NCBI GenBank assembly: GCA_021014325.1
Contig: CM037461.1
Location: 11,685,501 to 11,749,500 of the forward strand
Length of the DNA stretch: 64,000 nucleotides
Direction: 5' to 3'
From: Plazaster borealis
Taxonomy: Eukaryota; Echinodermata; Asteroidea; Forcipulatida; Labidiasteridae
Part shown: positions 12,344 to 23,842 of the stretch, piece by piece
How the letters are laid out: each line of letters starts with the position of its first letter
Position numbering within the stretch: the stretch's first letter is position 1
The notes under the pieces: generated by a model
Seen by the model: the letters and a program-made list of their open reading frames with translations, nothing else
Told to the model about the DNA's origin: nothing
Databases searched by the model: none
Position numbers and translations under genes: made by a program

Positions 12344-12849
12344 TCAGAGAAAGAGGAATATTGGGGTCCAAAATGTGAAATTTTCCTTTGACTTCAGCTC
12401 ATCTGATAGCCGTTTCACCTCATCACGCAGTTCCTGGTTCTCTTTGTCATCCACTTGAGTTCCTGTTAAGTGTACAAAATAAATTTAGAAGCTTTAAAAG
12501 TAAAAATTGAAAATTAAAAGAGTGTTCTGTCACTTTTAATGAGAAAACAGGTGTTGTTGGCATGTTTTATTTGTTTGATGTCAAATCCACTTACGCACTG
12601 GTGGGGGGGGGCTTCTAAACACGAAAGGTAAAAATTTGGAGGGTCATCCACAAGAATGTCAATTTATTTTGTATTGTTTAATGGCACCAAAATTAACTAA
12701 CCTTGACATGTTCCCTGAGCAGCTTGATCGTGGTGAGCTGCAACATGTACATAATTATGCATATGCACTGATGCATTCAGTGATGCACTCATCTCCATAG
12801 CAGCTTGGTCCTCCTCTTCTTTCTTCCTTTTCTTCTCAAATTCATCATC
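12344..12849 (-). CDS. Partial spliced gene, charged coiled-coil C-terminus
   Basis: Two minus-strand exons splice cleanly. Exon 12702-12849 (acceptor TTATTAG, donor AAG/GTTAGT) gives an acidic/basic stretch (DDEFEKKRKKEEEDQAAMEM) and a His/Ala-rich part. Exon 12344-12462 (acceptor CTTAACAG) gives DDKENQELRDEVKRLSDELK, a heptad-like coiled coil, then TGA at 12344-12346. The phases match (1 to 2). Neither exon is a long reading frame by itself, so the splice match and amino-acid pattern are the evidence. Upstream exons should lie at higher coordinates but I could not find them. The family is not recognised. Confidence 0.45.
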
Positions 12850-13684
12850 CTAATAATTAGAAAAGTATATAAAATAACAGGTAAACGTTTGAACTATTCA
12901 ACTTATTGTGGAGTATGGTAACAAAGGCTAGTTAAGCTATCTCAGGAACATGCTTGTGAGCTTCAGTGGTACATGAATGACTTCATATAAATAATTGATT
13001 GCACGGTACCCACTAATATTGGATTCGAATCGACCAGCTGACCCTGGCAAGCTTGGGGGTTTAAGGCTGGTTCCTACTTGCTGTGTTTTCACTGCGTATG
13101 CAACGATCTTCACATATCTACAAAAGAGATAAATCTGTACCTGTGTTTGCATTGAAATGTGCTTGTTACGTGTCATTAAATGCTTTTTTAATTTGAATTT
13201 ATATGCTCTACACCATTAAAACAATGGATATGAAGCAATGACAGTGATTTCTAATACAAAATGATTGTAAATAGCAATAAATAACAATGGTTTACTAAAC
13301 AACTGTTGTTAGCAATACTATGCTGGAAAAGTAACACTGTAATAACTTTTTTGAAAAAGACCTGCTTTTTTTTTGCATAATAATTTTTACCTCATGAAAT
13401 ATATCACAGCAATTGAATATTACCTCAGGGTTCTTGTTATTTTACCACAAGTTTATTGTACCACAGGACGATTACCATATATGAAAGCAACGTTTTAACA
13501 CAGGAATTAAATGTCCACCAAAACCTTCCAAATTGTGTGTGGTCCAGCATCGGCAGCCAACAGACTCCAATTGTAGGGCAACCGTTAGAAGATTTCCACT
13601 AGCCTTCGGCCTACACAAACGTTCATTAACCAACTCGCATGTGATTTATTGGACAAATAAAAAGAAATAGTGTACATGCATTTA
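12850..13684. other. Non-coding stretch, nothing supported
   Basis: It probably holds an intron of the minus-strand gene to its left and AT-rich filler. Reading frames here look like chance. Confidence 0.35.
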
Positions 13685-14499
13685 CTAAAATGTATGTCTT
13701 TTTCTTAAGACTAAAAGACTTCTTTACCCCACAACTAAAGAACGTCTTTTTACATCTTATAAAGTGCGGGTTTTTTTTCCTGAACCACTACATGATGCCT
13801 CTTTCTGAGGACTAAATGACGTCCTCTTCTGATGTCCTATAATTTTAATTATTTTTTTGGTTGTGTATGCAGAACCAAACATGTTTCTTGACATCGTCTA
13901 ATAAAAGCGTCTTTTCTTGCCGACTTTGTGACGTATTTTATGGAAGACAAAAGACGTCTTTTCGTAACGAGTAAATGTTGTAATCAGTCGTCAAACAAAT
14001 ACGCCTTTTAGTCTTCGAAAAAGACGTCTTCTGGTTTTGCATACACGACCAAAATAATACATTTATAGGATGTCAGAAGCAGACGTCTTTTAGTTGTCAA
14101 AAAAGACGTCATTTAATGGTAAAGAAATGACGCCATTTAGTCATCAGAAGAAGACGTCTTTTAGTTGTCAAAAAAGACGTCATTTAATGGTAAAGAAATG
14201 ATGCCATTTAGTCATCAGAAGAAGACGTCTTTTAGTCGTCGAAAAAAAAGGGGTCTTTTTGGTTTGCATACAAGACCAAAATAAGACATTTATATAACGT
14301 CAGAAGAAGACGTCATTTAGTCGTCAAAAAAGACGTCATTTAGTTGTAAAGAAAAGACGTCATTTAGCCGTCAGAAGAAGACGTCTTTAAGTAGTTGGAT
14401 AATGACGTCTTTTGGTTTTGCATACACGACCAAAATAAGACATTAATATGACGTCAGAAGAAGACGTCAACTAGTCGGCAAAAAAGACGTCAATTAGTC
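13685..14499. repeat. Degenerate GACGTC-rich satellite, left part
   Basis: The array is built from variants of AAGACGTCTTTTAGTCGTC and AAAAGACGTCATTTAG. A longer spacer recurs (GGTTTTGCATACACGACC near 14,033, 14,262 and 14,412). Motif spacing is about 35-60 bases, with a looser higher-order period of 150-230. GACGTC and TGACGTCA palindromes recur many times. The part near 13,700-13,930 runs partly in inverted sense. The same array resumes at 56,866, which shows that the retroelement in between inserted into it. Confidence 0.7.
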
Positions 14500-14949
14500 T
14501 GTTACGACCCCATTCCTGACCTACTTCCCTCCCCACTTTTTTCTTTTCTTTTATGGAATGTCTTTATGGCTAGGCACGGGTAAGACCCTTTAAAAGGCTT
14601 GACCACCTTTTGTGAGGGCCTCAGTCAGTACCCATGCAAGCACACACATTGTACGACCCGTTACGGTGCAGCGTTGGGCCCGCATCTCCTCCGTCTTCGA
14701 TGACCCCTCCTTCTCCACCAATGGATCATGGCCAAGAGTGACCTACCAGACTCCGGACTGTCGTGGCTTCCGAGCTGATCTACTGTGGGCTGCTGTTCGA
14801 GATGCTGGGCCTAACGTCTGCACTATATAAATCTTGTTAGGGGACTGACTGGGCGGGGGCATATTCAGTCTCCTTAAGGTAAATATTACCTAGTTTGCTT
14901 TAATTTATCTTTGCCAGCTTACCATTCATTTTTCCTCTGTTTGCTTAAA
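14500..14949 (+). repeat. Left LTR (3'-truncated)
   Basis: It matches 56,175-56,659 of the right LTR closely, for example GGCTAGGCxCGGGTAA and CTTTAAAAGGCTTGACCACC. It lacks a ~35-bp segment present on the right near 56,450-56,485. Similarity stops after TTTGCTTAAA at 14,949, so about 200 bp of the LTR end is missing and the sequence jumps directly into gag. Confidence 0.85.
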
Positions 14950-15001
14950 TCCAAACACATTCCACATCCTTTGATCCCAGTAACATATTCGTTTAGTTCC
15001 G

Positions 15002-15640
15002 AAATATCTGGACAAAGAAATTGATAAATACTTTGGTCAGTTTGAAAAGGTAGCAGACAGGCTTCAATGGCTACAAAGTGTTTTAACTGGTAAAGCGCAG
15101 GACGTGTATTCAGCCCTTCCGGTTGAACAAAGTAAAGATTATGTCCTTGTTAAATCGGCCATTCTGAAAGCTTATGAGCAAAAATTCCGGAATGCACAAA
15201 TTCAGGATAAGCAGTGTTATGTTGAATTCTCAGGTGAGAAAGAGATTCTCTATGATAGATGGTGTAATGCTTGTAGTGTAGATAGTGACTTTGCTAAGCT
15301 AAGGCAGGTCATGCTATTGGAGGATTTTAAAAGTTGTGTCCGAGATGATGTGAAAATGCACTTAGAGGAGCAACAAGTTAAAGAGTTACACCAAGCCGCT
15401 AGATTAGCGGACGATTTTGTGTTAACACACAAAAAGAAATTTGTTCAGGGCAATAATGACCCTAGTAAATGTCGGGTTCGTAACAGTCCTCCATCTGCCT
15501 TTAAGTCATGATGGCAAACCCGACAATGATAACTCAGGAAGTACAGAAAAATGGCAAACCTCCAATAAGTCGACTGATGCTTGTACGTTTTGTAACAAAA
15601 CGGGAATGCAAAACCTAATTGTTTTGCATACTTGAGAAAA
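15002..15640 (+). pseudogene. Retrotransposon Gag remnant (capsid plus broken zinc knuckle)
   Basis: The frame is open from about 15,002 to a stop at 15,509-15,511. It has the capsid-like pattern KYFGQFEKVADRLQW, TGKAQDVYSALP and LKAYEQKF, usual for this family of Gag (SCAN/retrotransposon-gag type). A CTFCNKTG zinc-knuckle half follows at about 15,585, but the second half (PNCFAYL) is in another frame. The 5' part of gag is deleted together with the LTR end. Confidence 0.7.
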
Positions 15641-15744
15641 AAAAGTGCAAGTGTTAACAACTTTTCCAAGCCGGTTGCATTCACTAAGAGTGTTCCATGC
15701 TCACTTCCTGAAAGATATGATCAAGTCAAAGGCCCTTAGTCTGA

Positions 15745-16347
15745 CATTAGTGAGGGATATTTATCCTTTATTACAGAGGGGTCTGTTTCACTTGGCGAGC
15801 GTAAATTAGACTTGCCCGAGTATCAAGTTGTTATACTAAGAGACACAGGGGCGTCACAGTCCTTGCTCCTTGAGGGCGTAGCTCCATTAGATGAACAATC
15901 TTATACAGGGAATAATATGTTAGTAACTGGTGTTGGTAATGAGTGTATTCAAGTTCCCTCCTTAATATTAACTTAAAGTCGGATTTGGTCACAGGGCCTG
16001 TGGCTATAGGGGTAACTTCAAGTTTACCAAAGGGTTTAGAAGGTATAACCTTACTCTTAGGTAATGATGTTGCTGGTCGCAAAGTTGTTGTTGAACCAGT
16101 AATGAGTGAAACTGTGAGTAGTGAAAATAATACTGCTCACTTGGAAGAAGATATCCTGGGGATCTTTCCTTCATGTGTGACCACTAGATTAATGGCTAGT
16201 AAAGATAAAATAACTAGTTGTGAGTTATCAGATCATACAGATGATATTGATTTGAGTGAAACCTTTATGACAAAACCTTTTACGTCATTACAGGAGAATT
16301 CCCCAGATGCTCAGCCTAATGATTCCTTTATAAGCAGAGAGAAGTGA
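15745..16347 (+). pseudogene. Retropepsin remnant
   Basis: An aspartic-protease signature, VVILRDTGASQSLL, starts near 15,827 with the catalytic Asp at 15,842. The frame continues through GVGNECIQVPSL. It then shifts near 15,960, and the next frame continues with SDLVTGPVAIGV and LLGNDVAGRKVVVEP, usual for this protease class. It ends at a TGA at 16,345-16,347 just before the integrase. Confidence 0.7.
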
Positions 16348-16374
16348 ATCGCTGAACAAAGGAAGGACCCTACC

Positions 16375-17669
16375 TTGATTAGCAAAAGTAATGCGGCCCT
16401 AAGTGAAACCGAGGCTTCAAAGGTTCCCGTTTGCTTTTTTACAAAAAATGGCGTACTTATGCGAAAATGGAGACCCTCATATGTCTCCGCAAATGAAGAG
16501 TGGAAAGTTGTCCACCAAATAGTTGTTCCTAAACCTTATCAGAATCACATATTAGGTTTGGCTCACAACATCCCAATGGCTGGACACTTGGGTGTGACAA
16601 AAACCTGTGAGCGAATTTTGCAGCATTTTTATTGGCCCAAATTTAGACAATCTGTGGCTGATTATTGCAGAACTTGTCATACTTGCCAGATGGTGGGTAA
16701 ACCGAATCAGGATCCACCCAAAGCACCTTTGAACCCAATACCCGTTTTCAATGAGCCATTCAGCCGAGTCATTGTTGATTGTGTGGGACCATTATCCAAA
16801 GCTAAGTCTGGGCACCAGTATTTATTAACTAGCATGTGCTCTTCCACCAGGTATGTTGAAGCTGTTCCTTTACGGTCGATAAAAGCCAAACCTTTTTTAC
16901 ACGTTTTGGTCTTCCCAAGGTAGTTCAAAGTGACCAAGGAACAAACTTCACATCTAAATTGTTCAGAGATCAACTCAGTGCCCTAGGTATTGATATTGTT
17001 ACATCCAGTGCTTATCATCCTCAAAGTCAAGGAGCACTTGAGCGGTTCCATCAAACCTTAAAATCGATAATCAAGGCCTATTGTTTGGAGCATGATAAGG
17101 ATTGGAATGAAGGGCTCTCGTTACTCCTTTTTGCCATCCGTGAAGTACCGAATGAATCCCTAGGATTTAGTCCGTTTGAACTGGTTTTGGGGCGTAATGT
17201 TAGAGGTCCATTGGCCCTGGTGAAAGAAAGGTGGCTAGAAGATAATCAATCTCCTGATAGTGTTTTGAGCTATATTGTAAAACTTAAAGAACGCCTACAG
17301 AGCGCTTGTACACAAAAACATCTCCATAAGGCTCAGGGAGAAATGAAACTTTGGTATGACCGTAAAGCCCGGAGTTGTAGTTTCACCCCAGGTGACCAAG
17401 TACTTGTTCTGTTGCCATTACAAGGCCAACCATATCAGGCCCGCTATAGTGGACCTTATGTCAGTGAAAGTAAAGAAGGTAATTTAAATTACATGGTAAA
17501 GACTCCTGATAGGCGAAAGAAAAGACAGTTGTGTCATATTAATATGCTAAAAGCATACCATGTTCGACCATCCAAAACTGGAACTGAGACAGTAGCGCTA
17601 AGTACGACATCAGACTCTGATAAGGGGGATGATATTCATGTACCAGGTGACAATATTAAGTTGAACTAG
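16375..17669 (+). pseudogene. Integrase of the Gmr1-type element, frameshifted
   Basis: The H2C2 zinc domain is present (HNIPMAGHLG .. CRTCHTCQ). It is followed by the catalytic core with VIVDCVGPLSK (first Asp), QSDQGTNF (second Asp, in another frame) and QSQGALERFHQTLK (Glu). A GPY-type C-terminal module (ARYSGPYV .. HINMLKAYH) closes it. The frame breaks near 16,880-16,925 between the first and second catalytic Asp. It lies before, not after, the RT, which defines the Gmr1 arrangement. The open frame ends exactly where the nested insertion starts. Confidence 0.85.
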
Positions 17670-20600
17670 AGATTTAGTGTTTGTTGGAACAAACACTAGG
17701 TGTTCGGATTTCAATGGGGTCAGTGTTGTGTCAATGTGTGAAATATTTTATTGAGTCGATGAAAAGATTGTTGATAGCTTTTGAAATTTCAAAGTGTAAA
17801 TCAATTACGTGTATACATTTAGTTTACACGGGAAATAAATGCTAACGTTCCTACTTATGACTGCATTGAGCTCTAGAACGTGTATTACTTGAAAAATTTT
17901 CATGTAAATATTCATAAACTGTACTGTATACAAGACTTTTAATGACAATTCAAAAAAGAGCCTCTTAATATATATATCTTTTACTTCCGGTTGGACAAGA
18001 ACCCAGGTCAAATCATGTCAATATCAATTATACAGAACTTTATAAATAAAACATTCACACAGAATGCAAAGCTTAAAATCATAATAGATATATTTCTCAA
18101 GATATGATTTTTCGAAATAATAAACTTTAGATAGATCAAGTTAAACTGCACCTTTAAAGGAACTGGACACGTTTGGAAATTGTCAAAGACCAGTGTTCTC
18201 ACCTAGTGTATGCATAAAAATACAAGCCTGTGCAACGAGCCTTTGAATTACTCAAAAGTACAACTATCATGTATGCCACTCACTGAAGTTTATTTATTTT
18301 TTTAATGAAAATTGATTCTTTATTGAATCCGACTATGCAAATCATGTTGACATTATTAAGTTACAATTCTTAGAAGTTTTAACAGGTTTTCATATACTGT
18401 CATTTGGCTTCTCATTTTGTATCGGTTCATGATACTTTGATTGTTCAATACATAAGCACTGATAAAGATGTCGTTAAATAAAGTCGAGAATGGTATGAGT
18501 TTTTAAAAAATAGCTTGCTTGGTTTTTAGACATTAGTCTTCATACAGAACGGTTTGTTAAATTTATACCATTGAAAGAAAAGACAATTGTTTTCAATAAT
18601 TATGCAAGATAAAGGCAAGTCATGCAGACGACAAGTTTAAGACTCTCATGAATTTTAACTAATAACAAGTTAATAACTATTTCTACCTGTATGGTGCATC
18701 ATACACTCAACAAGGAATTAGGAAATGGAACACAACAACAAGTATGAAATCTTTCACTGGAGACCTATTCTGAAAAAGATAAAATCAATTATAAACAAAG
18801 TATGATTCAAAGCAGGTTAAGTAAAGCTGAAACTGCTCAAATAAATAAAATTCAAGACTAAATACAACATTTCATGATTATATAATAATAATAATTGATT
18901 AAATTTTTATTGCGCTCACTCCAGGACCAACCTGTTCGAGGGCGCATAACAATACAACATATCAGAGTAAGGAAATTACGCAAGAATTTTTTTGTGTGGA
19001 AGGTGCACATCCTGTTTTTGATGTGAACACTTTATAAATGAAACCTTATTAGGGGAAACTTCATCGAAGGGTTTTCAAATAACTATTTCATAGTACAAAG
19101 TTGACGGAAAACATTCATCAGTCTGACAATTTTCTGACTATAGTGACACAGCCAACAATCATACCAATCCCCCATTGCCCAATTCTATCTCTTCGACATT
19201 CATACTCAATGTTCCTTAGTTTTAAAAACATCTCACCAACGTCAACACTTCATGATACAGGATAAACTTCATAACGTAATTGTGCATTAAATAAAAGAAT
19301 CATTTTGAAAAGCAATGATGTTCACACAAAAACTTACCGTTTTAGTCCCGTGTAGCAACGATAAACACATGCCGTAAAGAGGGTCTGAAACACCCTTCAC
19401 GATTCCTTTTCTCGGTGTGTGATCAAAACGTAACCAATATCTGTCTTTTTCTGCTTGCATTTTCTCACATAATTAAAAGCCATAGGAATCACTGAAGCAG
19501 GTGGTCATCTCAGTGAAACTTCGTCTTCAATTCCATATTGATCATAAAGCCATGAGAAGGGTAGTTGTAAGTACGCCATTAATAAATTGCACTACATTGT
19601 AAGTACGATGACCTTTGGCACTGATTGTAAACAACAAGCGTCTTGACTGGCTAGCTACCCACCGTTGCCATTCGCGAGGGGGTACGCCATGCTGCGTTAG
19701 GCAATGAATTAAGATTAAAGGCCAATTTCTCCAATAGATCTATGAAAATTTGATTTGTCCCAATGTATAAAACAATAAGTATCCAATACCCTTTGTTTTC
19801 AAGAAATAACAACAAATTTATCGTTCCCAGTTTGCGAGTTCTGCATGGTTGTTAAACCAAAAACTCAAAATTTGATTAAATTAATTACATTACCCAATAA
19901 TTCATTGGGTGACGTCATTATGTTGTCGAAATTTCTGTTTTATCTAATCATCAGGTGTGTTATTGTTGCCAAGTTTCAGTTATCAAAAATCACCAAAACA
20001 GGTCAGCAAAACCGGTCGTTTAGTTGATATTTACCACCAAACCAACAGAAGCCTAGGCTATCAAGAACTTTCTGCACTCAGCTTTTCATTGGACTACCGT
20101 CGAATGTCGCATACTTCCGAGTCTTTTTCGCTTATCACAGAGCCAATAATTGTCACAGAGCGCAGTAAACAAACGACCACTAACTTGGTATAGCGCTACC
20201 ATGGATATGACATCAATTGTACATTTCACACAACATGTGGGCCAGCTAGCTAGTCTTCTTGGACTTTGAACCGTTAAGGTCAATGGCCCTTTTGTACCAC
20301 ACGCTGGCTGCGTTGTCAACAGTTAAGGGAACCGGGAAAGCGCCCATACCTTATGCGTGTATGAGATAGCCAGTGTGTGGTCCGAACAGAAAGTGTATGT
20401 TACGTGTAGGCCTATACTTTTATTGTACGTTATCATAAAATGTGGCAACAGACACGTGCACTTTGACGTCCAGATTTGACCCTATGCAAAGGTTAAAAAG
20501 TTATTATCTCTGTGCAAATGTTTGAGCAGGATCACTCATCTAATGCAAAATTTATGTTGAAATATTGCGTAGTTTTTGAGATCAGAATTTGTGAAATTGT

Positions 20601-21273
20601 TCAACTTCCGGTTTGAACCGGAAGTCAAGGTCAAATGGGGTCTCCTTGTTGTTAGCGCTTGTTGATTTTTTATCGAACTGTCCGATGATATGTAGATTGT
20701 CAGAATCCACCATGTAGTTCAGAAGTTATGATTTCTTAAAAAATATTTAACTTTGATTCGTTGTCATTCAACACCTGATGACGTCATCATGACATCATTA
20801 GGTTTGTGTCGTCTTGATACTAAGGTTCAATTGTCTGATGAGTTTCAAAGTTTAATTCAATTTCAATCTTGAGTTATGTTATAGAAAAGCCCGAAAATGA
20901 TGTTTTTCAAGAAAAAAACCCAAAGGCAAACTTTGACCTAGGGTAACGACCGGGAAGACAAGGTCATACGATTTTGACGTTTACTTTTTAAATGTAGCCC
21001 TAGTCTTGAACTATCTGATGCCCAACTATGAACATCATAGCTTTCACGTTCAATGAGATACAGCTATTACCAAATGGTCCTTTTTTCAACTTTAAAAACC
21101 TCGTAATTCAACACCTGGTGATGTCATCATGACGTAACAACTTTTAGAATCATCCACAAGTTATAGTCTAACGACATGCAAAGTTTCAAGTTGATTCGAT
21201 TTTCGCAACTATGCGTTTGCTTGCGGACAAACGACTCTGAGAAGAAGAATAAAAACTATAAAAAAAAACTATA
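17668..21273 (+). mobile_element. Non-autonomous element E1 (Helentron-like termini)
   Basis: The head has a small hairpin AGTGTTTGTTGG/AACAAACACT (17,676-17,697) followed by AGGTGTTCGG. A conserved ~450-bp block follows (TCGATGAAAAGATTGTTGAT, GAGCTCTAGAACGTGTATTA), shared with heads at 21,274 and 51,998. The tail, 20,460-21,265, is nearly the same as 53,690-54,430 and includes one TTCCGGTTTGAACCGGAA palindrome. It ends ACTCTGAGAAGAAGAATAAA plus A-rich sequence. No protein-coding capacity is recognised. The first bases lie at the break in the retroelement integrase. Assignment to Helentrons rests on the terminal motif shared with the autonomous element at 33.6-44.2 kb. Confidence 0.55.
18152..18240. 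repeat. Fragment of the TTAA-type MITE family inside E1
   Basis: TTTAAAGGAACTGGACACGT and the following AAAGACCAGTGTTCTCAC match the left end of the complete MITE at 27,473. Only one end is present. Confidence 0.6.
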
Positions 21274-21560
21274 ACTAGAATTTAGTGTTTGTCAAACAAA
21301 CACTAGGTGTTCGGGAATCATTGTGGTCAGTGTCGTGTTTATGTGTGAACTAATTCATTGAATCGATGAAAAGATTGTTGATATCTGTTGAAATTTCAAA
21401 GAAAGTAAAGTGTAAATCTACTAAGTTTATAGCTTTAGTTTACACGGGAAATAAGTGCTAATCTTACTACTTGAGACTGAAATTGAGCTCTAGAACGTGT
21501 ATTAATTGAACATCTATGAAAATAGTCATAAACTGAACTGAAGTGATAGATAAGTTCGTA
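21274..21560 (+). mobile_element. Head of second Helentron-like element E2, directly abutting E1
   Basis: It begins ACTAGAATTTAGTG, with the hairpin AGTGTTTGTC/AAACAAACACT and AGGTGTTCGG. The ~250-bp head block found in E1 and E3 follows. It starts immediately after the A-rich tail of E1, a tandem head-to-tail arrangement. No matching E2 tail was found nearby, so it is either truncated or the tail lies beyond later insertions. Confidence 0.55.
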
Positions 21561-22712
21561 CACGTAAAATGTTCATGTATGATGTACGGCCTCAGAAATT
21601 TGTCACCGGCAATTGTCTTCCTGCATTGGGATTGCCAGTTTCAAGTTTTATCATCATTGGCCTTTAACATATTGGTGTGAACAAAGTGTCACTATGAGTG
21701 GCAGAAATGTTCAATAACAAAGACATAGAGATGACCTATGTTTCTCAAATGGTATTGGGAATTAAGAAATATGACAATTTTGTTGCCCTTTAAAATAGTG
21801 CCCTAGTGCACAGTAACTATAAACTCAAAACAAGAGTCAAAAATGCAAGTTTAAATTCAATGAAACTTTGTTGTTTATTTAATCAATCATGAATTATTAG
21901 GTTAAACATAATAAGGTCATATTACGTGTGTTAAATTATTGTTGAAAATTATTTCCATAAAATGGTGTGACTTCTCATACACAGCAGCTATACATTAAAG
22001 GTAAGTTAAATCAAAATTGTTAATGGCATAAGAGTGAATGTTGACATTAATTATATACAGTTTGATTTATACATTTTAATTGTTCGATTTATTCAAAACA
22101 TTTTTCAAAGTTTGCATTTGAACAACAAAAACATTTTCCATACTTTACAGTAAAACAACATACAAGAACAAGGTGAATTAACTCAAGTGTGTTACTAATA
22201 TCTTCATTTTGTTTGACATTTGTTTCACTATTTTTGTAATTGTTCAGCAATTTGTACAGTGTACGACCATTTACAATAATGTTAGAAGGTTTTGAAGGCG
22301 CATACGATTCTCTTTTGAATTTTGTATTGGCAAACAAAGGGTTTGAAATGGCGAATGAACTGCACACGAATAAATGGCATGTAGTTGATTTATTAATGAA
22401 TTTAAGGTTGTTTTGTGGGGTTTTGTCGGTAGTCAGTTGATTAACAAAAGCTTAGGAAAAAAAAGTTGGTGTCATTGACTCTCATAGTAGCAGATGTTGT
22501 TGTGTGTAAACTACTATAATAAACAATTTATAAAAACGTGTTTTTTCAAATACACTAAATAGGTTTTAAAGGTTGAAAATAATTAGGGGTGGGCCAAGCC
22601 CAGGATCTTTTAGGTTAATCGTATACTATGATTATTTTACTATTGAGCAAAAAAGAAGAAGAAGGGATTTTTAGTGTTCAGCTTTAGATTATTTGTTTTC
22701 TTAAAAATAATA
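21561..22712. other. Non-coding DNA inside the nested insertion
   Basis: AT-rich, no gene or repeat recognised. Frames at 22,089-22,440 on both strands look like chance. Confidence 0.35.
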
Positions 22713-23409
22713 GACTGTGCAAGTCTCGCGCATATTCGAACTTCCGGGACCATTGTGGTCCTAACCATTATGGAGTTTTACGTGGGCGAGATTTTGTTTC
22801 GTCAAGTTATTTGAGTTTAACGTAGTTTATGACCATTAAAATTCTGTTGTTGGGAATGTTATATACTTAGTGATAACAAATATGAAAGTAAAATCAATTC
22901 AACAATATAACGAATAAAACCCGAGAATTAAACTTGACTTCAGCTTCCGGTTACTGCTAAATTATTAGAATTTTATGCTCGCCTCCGATCACAAAACTTA
23001 TGTAAATGATTGCTTTTGATGCGCGATGATAATCGCCAGATGCTGTAATTGCAACTCGAAGCCTTTTCAATGCAGTCTATGGTTGTTGAGGCGTCAGCGT
23101 GCTATATAAACTAAGCGTTAATTTTACGTCCGTGTGACCTTCACGAATTCGCGTAAGGGGTTTCTGAAAAGTTTAGATCAAACAAGCATCCTCGTCCCAG
23201 AGTTTTAATTTTGTTTCAATAATAATGAACACATTATCTGTGTATTTATTATTGAAGCTGCAACTTATTTAATAAAAATTGTAATGAGTATTTTTGTTGT
23301 TCAGATTTTTTCTTTTATATATTTTAAAACAAAGATTTGATTTTAAAAAAATATATAATCTTCGTTTAATGTGTTTTCTCGTTCCGATACGCGCGAGACT
23401 TGCACAGTC
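22713..23409. repeat. 697-bp MITE with perfect 19-bp inverted ends and TA target duplication
   Basis: The left end GACTGTGCAAGTCTCGCGC and the right end GCGCGAGACTTGCACAGTC are perfect complements. Both are flanked by TA, as in Tc1/mariner-like elements. No transposase is inside. A diverged left end is visible at about 50,473-50,533. Confidence 0.75.
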
Positions 23410-23842
23410 TATAGTGTTCAGGAATGCCCACAACTTTAAATAGTTCACCTGCTGGATTCTCTTCATGACGTTATCATTACATAAAATATCAATATGCATG
23501 AGAGGGTCGACCAAAGGAATGACAAATAATTATGTGTTCTTTCTATTGAGAAATTCACAAATGATTAGATGTTAATGCATGAGATGCAGCCATGTCAGCA
23601 ATTGACCTACTTTATGTAGGCGTTCATGAATACTATTATTTGCAAATCAAATAAATCATGTAAAAATACACAGAAGTACTCAAAATTATTTTTCCCAACT
23701 GAACTATTTTATAAAACTTATAAGGTGTAACGTATAAGCATTACTAGCTTGTATTTCAGTGAACCGTTAACAATAGAGAAGTGTGATTTAACATTAGGAA
23801 CGATAAAGAATTAACTGTAAAAGTAATAATCTCCTTATAAAT

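Noticed and set aside
13685..14499. CRISPR-like array of short regular repeats
   Set aside because: The genome is clearly eukaryotic, the units are degenerate with no unique spacers of constant length, and no cas genes are present. It is a satellite.
14612..14830. 72-codon frame inside the left LTR
   Set aside because: It lies entirely within LTR sequence, is altered in the right LTR by indels, and LTRs of this type do not encode protein.
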